DNA of 5,539 nt, taken from NCBI GenBank assembly GCA_005793645.1, contig SXRG01000126.1, positions 1-5,539 of the forward strand, in the 5' to 3' direction. A program made the translations under genes and the position numbers. This DNA comes from Burkholderiales bacterium (GTDB lineage Bacteria; Pseudomonadota; Gammaproteobacteria; Burkholderiales; Thiobacillaceae). Below are positions 1-5,536 of the stretch, in pieces (position 1 is the stretch's first letter; every line of letters begins with the position of its first letter). Below the pieces are notes generated by a model. That model saw only the letters and a program-made list of their open reading frames with translations, was not told where the DNA came from and made no database searches.

Positions 1-1055
1 CTGCCTTGCTCGTACTTCGCTCCGAGGCTGTCCTGCGCGCCGGCCAGGCCCTGCGCGGCGGCCTTGCGGAACCAGGCCACGGCTTGTTTATAGTCTTGCG
101 GCACGCCCTGGCCGTTGGCGTACATCAACCCGAGGTTGTACTGCGCGTCGGCATCTCCCTGCTTGGCGGCCTTGCGGTACCAGGCCACGGCTTGTTTGTA
201 ATCCTGCGGCACACCTTGGCCTTTGTCGTACATCACCCCGAGAAGGGCCTGCGCGTGGGCATATCCCTGCTCGGCGGCCTTGCGGTACCAGGCCACGGCT
301 TGTCTATCGTCCTGTGGCACGCCACGACCTTTCTCGTACATCACTCCGAGAGTGTTCTGCGCGTCAGCCTGTCCCTGTTCGGCGGCCTTGCGGTACCAGG
401 CCACGGCTTGTTTATAATCCTGCGGTACGCCCTGGCCGTTGTCGTACATCACTCCGAGGTTGAACTGCGCGGTGGCATATCCCTGTTCGGCGGCCTTGCG
501 GTACCAGGCAACGGCTTGTCTATCGTCCTGCGGCACGCCACGACCTTTGGCGTACATCACTCCGAGATTGTTCTGCGCGGTGGCATATCCCTGCTCGGCG
601 GCCTTGTGGTACCAGGCCACGGCTTGTCTATCGTCCTGCGGCACGCCACTGCCGTTGGTATACATCACTCCGAGGCTGAACTGCGCCTTGACATCTCCCT
701 GCTCGGCAGCCTTGCGGAACCAGGCCACGGCTTGTCTATCGTCCTGCTGGACGCCTTGACCGGTGGCGTACATCGCCCCGAGTCTTAACTGCGCCTCGGC
801 ATTTCCCTGCTTGGCGGCCTTGCGGTACCAGGCAACGGCTTGTTTGTAATCCTGCGGCACGCCCTGGCCTTCGGCGTATATCCACCCAAGGTTGAACTGC
901 GCTTTGGCATTTCCCTGCTCGGCGGCCTTGCGGACCTGGGCTACGGCTTGCTGATCTTTCTGCAGGTCAAACGATCCCGCTTGTGCCGTTTGCGTACTGG
1001 TCAAGAGTGCTGAGGCGGTGACACAGCACAATAAAATGAGATACAGAGGTTTCAT
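1..1055 (-). CDS. Secreted Sel1-repeat (TPR-like) protein, C-terminus beyond the left edge
   Basis: The frame is open for 351 codons and is cut by the window edge, so the stop is not seen. The start ATG at 1055-1053 is preceded by GGAGA (1067-1063) seven bases upstream. Residues 1-26 form a signal peptide: Lys2, a hydrophobic stretch around residues 4-18, then a likely AQA|G cleavage after residue 26. The mature protein is therefore probably periplasmic or exported. From residue 35 there is a half repeat, then eight full 36-residue Sel1 repeats (residues 49-336) and the start of a ninth. Each contains AQxxLGxMY, then GxGVPQD, then QAVAWYRKAAEQG. Known of the family: Sel1 repeats fold as paired helices forming a superhelical protein-binding scaffold, with no enzymatic activity of their own. 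The partner and role cannot be told from this sequence. It is separated from lpxK by 256 non-coding bases, so it probably has its own promoter. Family assignment is very secure; function is unknown. Confidence 0.93.
   Translation of the reverse strand, partial: MKPLYLILLCCVTASALLTSTQTAQAGSFDLQKDQQAVAQVRKAAEQGNAKAQFNLGWIYAEGQGVPQDYKQAVAWYRKAAKQGNAEAQLRLGAMYATGQGVQQDDRQAVAWFRKAAEQGDVKAQFSLGVMYTNGSGVPQDDRQAVAWYHKAAEQGYATAQNNLGVMYAKGRGVPQDDRQAVAWYRKAAEQGYATAQFNLGVMYDNGQGVPQDYKQAVAWYRKAAEQGQADAQNTLGVMYEKGRGVPQDDRQAVAWYRKAAEQGYAHAQALLGVMYDKGQGVPQDYKQAVAWYRKAAKQGDADAQYNLGLMYANGQGVPQDYKQAVAWFRKAAAQGLAGAQDSLGAKYEQG
48..911 (-). repeat. Tandem array of eight 108-bp Sel1 repeats (coding)
   Basis: The phrase gccttgcgg (gccttgtgg in one copy), on the plus strand, recurs exactly every 108 bases from 61 to about 817, with a related copy at 925. 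Unit borders on the minus strand are 911-804, 803-696, 695-588, 587-480, 479-372, 371-264, 263-156 and 155-48, with partial units at both ends. Hand comparison of several pairs gives roughly 86-90% nucleotide identity. The variable tripeptide after PQ/QQ is DYK in repeats 1, 5, 7 and 8 and DDR in repeats 2, 3, 4 and 6. Because 108 is a multiple of three, gain or loss of a unit keeps the frame. This allows copy number to vary without breaking the gene. Confidence 0.95.
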
Positions 1056-1082
1056 TTTTGTTTCTCCATGTCTTTTTTTGAC

Positions 1083-1101
1083 ATTGGGGTCTGTCCCCGA
1101 T
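1083..1101 (+). repeat. REP-like palindrome around GGGGTCTGTCCCC
   Basis: GGGG (1086-1089) and CCCC (1095-1098) flank the five-base loop TCTGT. Flanking att and gat extend the pairing to seven base pairs with one G-U wobble when read on the plus strand. The sequence resembles short palindromes that I recall occurring repeatedly near REP-associated Y1 transposases in proteobacterial genomes, but only one copy is present here and there is no transposase in view. It lies in the 5' leader or promoter region of the Sel1 gene. It could equally be a chance GC hairpin. Confidence 0.35.
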
Positions 1102-1171
1102 TTTGAGGTTCTTGCGCCTCGAATTCTGCGCTATGTGGCTTACGCGTGTTTCTCATTGTTACATTCTTTTT

Positions 1172-1197
1172 AGTCGATCAGCCTAGCTGATCCGACT
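1172..1197. other. Strong inverted repeat in the lpxK/Sel1-gene spacer
   Basis: GATCAGC (1176-1182) and GCTGATC (1186-1192) form a perfect seven-base-pair stem around a CTA loop. AGTC (1172-1175) and GACT (1194-1197) extend it to eleven pairs with one bulged C at 1193. It sits about 115 bases past the lpxK stop and about 117 bases upstream of the Sel1 gene start. No T-run follows it on either strand: read on the minus strand, the stem is followed by an A-rich stretch. A standard intrinsic terminator is therefore not supported. It could be an operator, an RNA processing or stability hairpin, or a terminator that depends on other factors. Confidence 0.5.
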
Positions 1198-1293
1198 GTC
1201 CGAATTTCCGCGACCGCCGTAGTCAGCCGATTTACAGCAGTTTAGGGACTTGATCCCGTTGAGTCGATTGCCGCAAGCCGCCATCGGAGGCTG

Positions 1294-1305
1294 GGCTAAA
1301 TAGCC
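1294..1305. other. Small hairpin just after the lpxK stop
   Basis: GGCT (1294-1297) pairs with AGCC (1302-1305) around AAAT; a fifth A-T pair is possible. It begins six bases beyond the lpxK stop codon on the minus strand. On the plus strand it is followed by a T-rich run (1306-1317), as in an intrinsic terminator, but no plus-strand gene ends there. On the minus strand, where lpxK is transcribed, no T-run follows. It may protect the 3' end or assist termination weakly; the stem is short. Confidence 0.25.
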
Positions 1306-1311
1306 TGTCTT

Positions 1312-2370
1312 TTATTTGTTCAAACCAAGCCTCTTCAGGATGCAATCTTGTAGCCCGTCTTCAACCACGGCGTCAACCTCCAGAACCCAGCATTCTGAAT
1401 GCGCAAAGGCCTCGCATTTAACGGCATCTTTCGTCGTCATAATGACCTGCCCGGGCGGTAAGTCAGCCGCCACAAAACGGTGATGATCCGGAAAGGCATA
1501 AGGCACCGGCGTCAGACCCAACCGAGTCAACTGATCAAAGAAGCGCTGTGGATGACCGATACCCGCCAGCGCGGCCACGGGCCGACCGATAAAATCGTCA
1601 AGCGTGCCGATACGGGTCGGATCACGCAAATTGCGCAACACTCCCGCCTGCAAATGCATCATATAAATGGGGGCCGCAGGGTTCAGCGCGCTGCGTGTTT
1701 CTGTGTTGACAGGGCCATTGATCACCACCGCCGACACGGTATCAAGTCTCCACACACCTTCACGCAACGGTCCCCATGGAAGCCGATGACCATTACCGAA
1801 GCCGCGTGCGCCGTCGATCACGGCGATCTCAATGTCGCGTTCCAAGGCCATATGCTGCAGACCATCATCCAAGAGGAGTACATCCACCTCGGGATGCGCC
1901 GCCAGCAAGGCCTGCCCAACCTCCGCACGCCGAGCACCCACCCAGACTGGACACGCACTCTGACGCGCCAGCAAAATCGGTTCATCGCCCACTTGATCGG
2001 CGACACTTTCCAGCACGACCGGACGCACACCGCGCCCTTGCCCACCATAGCCACGGCTCACGATCCCCGGATGCCAACCCGCCACCCGCAAGGTCTGCGC
2101 CAACCAAAGGGTCAGCGGTGTCTTGCCGGTACCGCCCGCCGTGATATTGCCCACCACAATCACTGGCACGGGCAGTCGAACCGTACGCAGAATACCGTAC
2201 CGATACAAACGGGTACGCAGTGCGGAAATCAGGGAAAAAATCCCCGCCAAGGGGGCTAAACACAGGGCCAGTGCACCACAACGCAGAGAAAATCCGCGTC
2301 GCCCCGTGCGTGGATACCAGCACTCCACCAGGGCTGAAGTCGCGCCGTCTACGCCAATCGCATCACTCAC
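1312..2370 (-). CDS. lpxK: Tetraacyldisaccharide 4'-kinase (LpxK)
   Basis: LpxK transfers phosphate from ATP to the 4' position of the tetraacyl-disaccharide 1-phosphate. This makes lipid IVA on the cytoplasmic face of the inner membrane in the Raetz lipid A pathway. The product has 352 residues, against about 328 in E. coli. A hydrophobic N-terminal anchor spans roughly residues 33-52. The P-loop GNITAGGTGKTP is at 74-85, SRGYGG at 105-110, and GDEP at 128-131 carries the acidic residue the family uses in catalysis. DDGLQH is at 168-173, GNGHRLPWGPLRE at 192-204, GIGHPQRFF at 271-279 and TTKDAVK near 312-318. All hallmark motifs are intact. The start chosen is GTG at 2370-2368, which overlaps the end of exbD by eight bases and has a weak AAGAG (2380-2376) upstream. 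A GTG at codon 15 is an alternative without a visible ribosome-binding site. It is the last gene of exbB-exbD-lpxK and probably translationally coupled to exbD. Confidence 0.96.
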   Translation of the reverse strand: MSDAIGVDGATSALVECWYPRTGRRGFSLRCGALALCLAPLAGIFSLISALRTRLYRYGILRTVRLPVPVIVVGNITAGGTGKTPLTLWLAQTLRVAGWHPGIVSRGYGGQGRGVRPVVLESVADQVGDEPILLARQSACPVWVGARRAEVGQALLAAHPEVDVLLLDDGLQHMALERDIEIAVIDGARGFGNGHRLPWGPLREGVWRLDTVSAVVINGPVNTETRSALNPAAPIYMMHLQAGVLRNLRDPTRIGTLDDFIGRPVAALAGIGHPQRFFDQLTRLGLTPVPYAFPDHHRFVAADLPPGQVIMTTKDAVKCEAFAHSECWVLEVDAVVEDGLQDCILKRLGLNK

Positions 2371-2782
2371 CGCTGCTCTTGGTCACAAAGGTCACCCGCG
2401 TCAGCCCCGCACGCCGCGCCGCATCCATAACGCGGATGACGGACTGGTGCGTCGCCCGCGCATCGGCATTGATAATAACAACCGAATCCGGGGCATTTGC
2501 CGCTGCCGACTTGAGGACCGTGGTCAGGTCCTGCACAGCCGTCTGGGACAACCGCGTGTTGTTGAGGCTATAGCCACCTTGCGCATCCACACCAATATCC
2601 AAGCGCTTAGGCTCGTCACGGGCCGAATCGCCTTTGGCCTCCGGAAGATTGATCTGCAACTCGGAAAAACGGGCGTAAGTCGTGGTCACCATCAAAAAAA
2701 TGAGGATGACAAGCAAGACATCAATGAGCGGGATCAAATTGATCTCTGGGTCGTTAACAACCCCGCCGCGCCGAAAATTCAC
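2363..2782 (-). CDS. exbD: ExbD/TolR-family biopolymer transport protein
   Basis: This is the small subunit of a proton-driven inner-membrane motor that passes energy from the proton gradient to envelope processes together with an ExbB/TolQ partner. The product has 139 residues, a usual length for the family. A short cytoplasmic N-terminus (residues 1-14) leads into one membrane helix (about 15-35) containing PLID. Asp21 there matches the essential membrane aspartate of ExbD. The rest (about 37-139) is the periplasmic domain, ending in an alternating pattern typical of the ExbD/TolR fold (VVIINADARA, then VIRVMDAARRAG). The start is GTG at 2782-2780, overlapping the exbB stop as GTGA, with GGAGAA (2793-2788) five bases upstream. 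Because no TonB, TolA or TolB gene is in view, the ExbD name is by family and the driven partner is unknown. The pairing with exbB and lpxK is a recurrent arrangement in proteobacteria. Confidence 0.93.
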   Translation of the reverse strand: MNFRRGGVVNDPEINLIPLIDVLLVILIFLMVTTTYARFSELQINLPEAKGDSARDEPKRLDIGVDAQGGYSLNNTRLSQTAVQDLTTVLKSAAANAPDSVVIINADARATHQSVIRVMDAARRAGLTRVTFVTKSSGE

Positions 2783-3366
2783 GACCGTTCTCCATGTACG
2801 ATCTCCACCAATTTCACGGCCTGCTGCTCCATTTCGATCAACAGGCCCTCGACCTTGCCGCGAAAATGCCGATAAGCAATCATGCTCGGAATGGCAACGA
2901 TGAGACCGAAGGCGGTGTTGTACAGCGCCACCGAGATGCCATGCGCCAATACTGCCGGATTACCGCCCGTAGGCGTCTGTGAACCAAAAATCTCGACCAT
3001 GCCGATCACGGTACCCAGCAAGCCGAGCAGCGGAGAGACCGAAGCAATCGTGCCCAGGGTGGTGAGATAGCGCGACAGGTCATGAGCCACGGCGCGACCG
3101 GTCTCTTCCAGCGATTCCTTCATGAGTTCACGACTCACACTCAGGCTGCTGATCCCGGCTGCCAAGACCCGGCCTAATGGACAGGTATCCTCGGGGACGG
3201 GCGTTCCGGCCTTCAACGCTGCCATTGTGCGCGACAACAGGTCGGCTGGAAGGACACGCTCGGCACGCAACGACCAGGCCCGATCGAAAATAATACCCAG
3301 GGAGACCACCGAGGCAATAATCAACGGCCAAATGGGCCAACCGGCCGCTTCTATAATGGCAATCAC
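2779..3366 (-). CDS. exbB: ExbB/TolQ/MotA-family proton channel protein
   Basis: This is the channel-forming partner of ExbD in the inner membrane. The 195 residues place it in the short ExbB group (E. coli ExbB is 244). Membrane helix 1 spans about residues 8-27, helix 2 about 102-126 with the conserved PLLGLLGTVIGM, and helix 3 about 142-166 with NTAFGLIVAIPSMIAY. A cytoplasmic loop lies between helices 1 and 2. Thr119 and Thr151 line up with the channel threonines T148 and T181 of E. coli ExbB. The position matching its Glu176 is Val146 here. The start is GTG at 3366-3364, supported by the good ribosome-binding site AAGGAAA; no in-frame ATG lies nearby. The gene leads an operon with exbD (GTGA overlap) and lpxK. 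It could power a dedicated envelope transporter rather than TonB; the sequence does not say which. Confidence 0.93.
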   Translation of the reverse strand: MIAIIEAAGWPIWPLIIASVVSLGIIFDRAWSLRAERVLPADLLSRTMAALKAGTPVPEDTCPLGRVLAAGISSLSVSRELMKESLEETGRAVAHDLSRYLTTLGTIASVSPLLGLLGTVIGMVEIFGSQTPTGGNPAVLAHGISVALYNTAFGLIVAIPSMIAYRHFRGKVEGLLIEMEQQAVKLVEIVHGERS

Positions 3367-3370
3367 ACAA

Positions 3371-3377
3371 TTTCCTT
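3371..3377 (-). promoter_or_regulatory. Ribosome-binding site fixing the exbB GTG start
   Basis: Read on the minus strand this is AAGGAAA, followed four to five bases later by GTG (3366-3364). The spacing and match support GTG as the true start of exbB. Confidence 0.7.
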
Positions 3378-3433
3378 AAATATGAGCGCAGATGCCGGCT
3401 ACTTTATCGCCGCCCTGCGTCATGAGCAAGCAC

Positions 3434-3464
3434 CATTCTGTACCCCGTTCATTGCGCATTCTGT
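3434..3464. repeat. Two direct copies of CATTCTGT in the divergent promoter region
   Basis: CATTCTGT occurs at 3434-3441 and 3457-3464, 23 bases start to start, which is about two helical turns. It lies between the divergent exbB and pcnB operons. This spacing suits a dimeric regulator binding one face of the DNA, but an eight-base repeat may also occur by chance. Confidence 0.25.
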
Positions 3465-3517
3465 GACAACGCCCAGAGAATACGCCGTGCCAAGACGCCA
3501 CCTCGGCGGCAACCCTG

Positions 3518-3523
3518 TATAAT
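3518..3523 (+). promoter_or_regulatory. Probable -10 box for the pcnB-folK transcript
   Basis: A perfect TATAAT lies 94 bases before the pcnB ATG and points towards it. Transcription would start near 3529-3531. No good -35 hexamer is found 16-18 bases upstream (the region around 3494-3501 is a poor match), so the promoter may be weak or need an activator. The rest of the 3367-3617 spacer, which must also hold the exbB promoter on the other strand, shows no clear second promoter; a poor TTGCTC/TAAAGT pair on the minus strand is the best I could find. Confidence 0.45.
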
Positions 3524-3534
3524 CACGCAGCCTT

Positions 3535-3621
3535 ATGATCAGTCAAATACTCCACCGTCCCCACGCGCCTTGTACCCCACAGGCCCTTGCCGTGAATAAC
3601 CGTTCCGGTCTTTCCGCATGA
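3535..3621 (+). CDS. Possible 28-codon upstream ORF coupled to pcnB
   Basis: The ATG at 3535-3537 opens a frame of 28 codons ending in TGA at 3619-3621, which overlaps the pcnB ATG as ATGA. An in-frame GTG at 3592 would give a nine-codon version ending at the same stop. Neither start has a visible Shine-Dalgarno sequence. If transcription begins about seven bases after the TATAAT box, the ATG would be only a few bases from the 5' end, so the frame would be read almost leaderless. The peptide has no recognisable domain or signal. It may be a translated leader that delivers ribosomes to pcnB, or a chance open frame. Confidence 0.3.
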   Translation: MISQILHRPHAPCTPQALAVNNRSGLSA

Positions 3622-4973
3622 TCCAACGCCTGATCCGAAAGATCTTTGGGCGAAGAGCATCGACGGTGCCCCGCATCATCCCAGTATCCCAGCATGGCAT
3701 CCACCGAGAGCAGATCCATCCTTGCGCCCTCAAGATCACGCGTACCCTGCGCGCCGAGGGTTTTGCCGCCTTCGTTGTGGGTGGCGCCGTGCGCGACCTG
3801 CTGCTAAAGAAAACCCCTAAAGACTTCGATATCGCCACCAACGCGACCCCCGACCAGATCCAGGCCCTGTTCCGGCGCGCCCGTTCCATCGGCCGCCGCT
3901 TTCAGATCGTGCATGTTTATTGCGGGGCTGACACCATCGAGGTAACCACCTTCCGCGCCAGTCAGGACAGCGCAGGTGAGACACCCGAGGACGAAGGCCT
4001 GCGCCAAACGGCCGCAGATGGGTTGATCCTGCGCGACAATGTATTTGGCACCCAGATGGAGGATGCCGCGCGACGCGATTTCACCGTTAACGCCCTCTAT
4101 TACGACCCGCACGACGAGACTGTCTGGGACTATCACGAGGGCGTGGCAGATGCGCAAAAGCGCGTCCTGCGCATGATTGGCGATCCCAAGACCCGGTTCC
4201 GTGAAGATCCTGTGCGGATGCTGCGTGCCGCCCGTTTCTCAGCCAAACTCGACTTTCATATCGATGTTGCCACCCGCGCGCCCATCGCCGAACTAGCCCC
4301 CATGCTGAAGCGCATCCCGTCGGCCCGACTCTACGACGAGATGATGAAACTGCTCTTGTCAGGACATGCCGAGCGCGGCGTCCATCAATTGCGTGCCGAA
4401 GGTTTGCATCACGGCATCCTGCCAATTCTCGATACCGTGCTTGATGACCCGATCCACAAGCCCTTCATCCATGCAGTCCTGCACGATACTGACCTGCGGG
4501 TACGCGAAGGGCGCTCGGCATCGCCTGCCTTCATGTTGGCCGGCCTGCTATGGTTCGCTTTCCGGAATGCCTTGGAAGGCCTTCCTGACAACGCCACCAT
4601 GTATGACATCATGGATGAAACCTTGGAACGGCAGCGTAAACAACTCGCCTTCCCGCGCCGACTCGACGGCACAATCAAGGAGATCTGGGCGCTTCAACCC
4701 CGCTTTGAACAACGCAATGGCGCACGCCCTTTCCGCCTCCTAGATCACCCACGCTGGCGGGCTGGTTACGATTTCCTCCTGCTGCGCGGCCACGGTGCCG
4801 ACGCGACGGCAGCCGAACTGGCCGACTGGTGGGATCGCTTCGAGGCGGCCGACGATTCCACTCGCAACGCCATGCTGTTGCCCACCACGGGTGAACGCCG
4901 CACGCGCCGCCGCAGGAATCGCGGTCCAAAACGGTCGACTCACGACACAACCGAGGGAGGACAGCCGTCGTGA
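3618..4973 (+). CDS. pcnB: Poly(A) polymerase I
   Basis: The enzyme adds poly(A) tails to RNA 3' ends, marking RNAs for decay and affecting regulatory RNA turnover. The product has 451 residues (E. coli 465). The nucleotidyltransferase head contains GGAVRD at 55-60 and KDFDIATNATP at 68-78, with the metal-binding Asp69 and Asp71. IGRRFQIVHV at 91-100 is the motif that separates bacterial poly(A) polymerases from CCA-adding enzymes. RRDFTVNALYYD is at 152-163, and REDPVRMLRAARF at 195-207 begins the RNA-binding part. The C-terminus (about 427-440) is a very basic Arg/Lys tail like that of E. coli PcnB. An in-frame stop at 3597-3599 leaves ATG at 3618 as the first ATG, but no Shine-Dalgarno sequence precedes it. 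This hints at weak or coupled initiation. E. coli pcnB is also poorly translated, from an AUU codon. It is followed by folK with a four-base overlap. Confidence 0.97.
   Translation: MIQRLIRKIFGRRASTVPRIIPVSQHGIHREQIHPCALKITRTLRAEGFAAFVVGGAVRDLLLKKTPKDFDIATNATPDQIQALFRRARSIGRRFQIVHVYCGADTIEVTTFRASQDSAGETPEDEGLRQTAADGLILRDNVFGTQMEDAARRDFTVNALYYDPHDETVWDYHEGVADAQKRVLRMIGDPKTRFREDPVRMLRAARFSAKLDFHIDVATRAPIAELAPMLKRIPSARLYDEMMKLLLSGHAERGVHQLRAEGLHHGILPILDTVLDDPIHKPFIHAVLHDTDLRVREGRSASPAFMLAGLLWFAFRNALEGLPDNATMYDIMDETLERQRKQLAFPRRLDGTIKEIWALQPRFEQRNGARPFRLLDHPRWRAGYDFLLLRGHGADATAAELADWWDRFEAADDSTRNAMLLPTTGERRTRRRRNRGPKRSTHDTTEGGQPS
4955..4960 (+). promoter_or_regulatory. Ribosome-binding site fixing the folK GTG start
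   Basis: GGGAGG lies inside the end of pcnB, nine bases before the GTG at 4970. It supports this GTG over the nearby out-of-frame ATG at 4977 and the in-frame GTG at 4985. Confidence 0.7.
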
Positions 4974-5536
4974 GTGATGGGGCTGTGCACCCCACCCCAC
5001 CCGGGATCACCGCCTATATCGCACTCGGCAGCAATCTGGGCGATGCCGCGGGTGATGACGGCCCCATCCAGCAAATAAAACGGGCCCTACGCGAACTGCG
5101 CAGCCTGCCTCGGACGCAACTCGTGCGTCACTCCAGCCTGTACCAAAGCCCGCCAGCCGGCCATGCAGACCAACCCGATTACATCAATGCCATCGCTGAG
5201 GTCAGGACAGATTTGCCCCCCAGCGACCTGCTTCAGGCCTTGCTCCAACTAGAGGTCCGCTTCGGACGCCGCCGTTTGTTTCGCAATGCCCCCCGAACTT
5301 TGGACCTAGATCTTCTCCTCTATGACACGCGAGCCCTGCATGAACCCGGCCTGACCCTGCCCCACCCACGCATGCATACACGCCCCTTTGTCCTTGTCCC
5401 TCTGCTCGAGATCGCGCCGCAGATCGAAATCCCGGGGCATGGCCCGATTCGGGCCCTGCACTCTGCCCATGATCGGTCTCAGTTATGGCCCGTTGCGTGC
5501 CACACCCCCACGGCCAGCCTTGAAGGGGTGGTCTGA
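4970..5536 (+). CDS. folK: 6-hydroxymethyl-7,8-dihydropterin pyrophosphokinase (HPPK)
   Basis: FolK moves a pyrophosphate group from ATP to hydroxymethyl-dihydropterin, giving the activated pterin that dihydropteroate synthase joins to p-aminobenzoate in folate synthesis; it acts in the cytoplasm. The 188 residues are longer than the E. coli enzyme (159), owing to about 13 extra N-terminal residues, a slightly longer first loop (about 25-33) and a longer C-terminus. The core is intact: GSNLG at 20-24, SSLYQSPP at 55-62, DQPDYINAIAEV at 67-78, and the signature RNAPRTLDLDLLLYD at 105-119. In that signature Asp112 and Asp114 match the magnesium-binding pair. LPHPRMHTRPFVLVPLLEIAP follows from about 130. 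The start is GTG, overlapping the pcnB stop as GTGA. The pcnB-folK order matches E. coli. Confidence 0.96.
   Translation: MSDGAVHPTPPGITAYIALGSNLGDAAGDDGPIQQIKRALRELRSLPRTQLVRHSSLYQSPPAGHADQPDYINAIAEVRTDLPPSDLLQALLQLEVRFGRRRLFRNAPRTLDLDLLLYDTRALHEPGLTLPHPRMHTRPFVLVPLLEIAPQIEIPGHGPIRALHSAHDRSQLWPVACHTPTASLEGVV

Noticed and set aside
6..788. A 260-codon open frame on the plus strand, with two shorter ones in another plus-strand frame, opposite the Sel1 array
   Set aside because: They mirror the 108-bp coding repeat: as the period is a multiple of three, any stop-free antisense frame stays open through the array. The minus-strand frame has a signal peptide, ribosome-binding site and a known repeat family.
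48..911. Regular repeats considered as a CRISPR array
   Set aside because: The unit is 108 bp, conserved throughout with no unique spacers, and encodes Sel1 motifs in frame.
1078..1083. Perfect TTGACA on the plus strand, inside TGTC-T7-GACA (1069-1083)
   Set aside because: Seventeen bases downstream there is only ttttga, a poor -10, and no plus-strand gene follows. The A7 run on the mRNA side is just part of the Sel1 gene leader.
1056..1311. Sigma-70 promoter for the Sel1 gene
   Set aside because: The best minus-strand candidate, an extended -10-like TGCTGTAAA near 1230-1240, has no matching -35. No site is good enough to call.
1294..1320. Hairpin plus T-rich run read as an intrinsic terminator on the plus strand
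   Set aside because: No plus-strand gene ends here; the genes on both sides are on the minus strand, where the T-run precedes rather than follows the hairpin. Kept only as a weak structural feature.
1480..2259. A 259-codon plus-strand open frame
   Set aside because: It lies wholly opposite lpxK, whose motifs are intact, and its translation has no recognisable domain; it is a GC-driven antisense frame.
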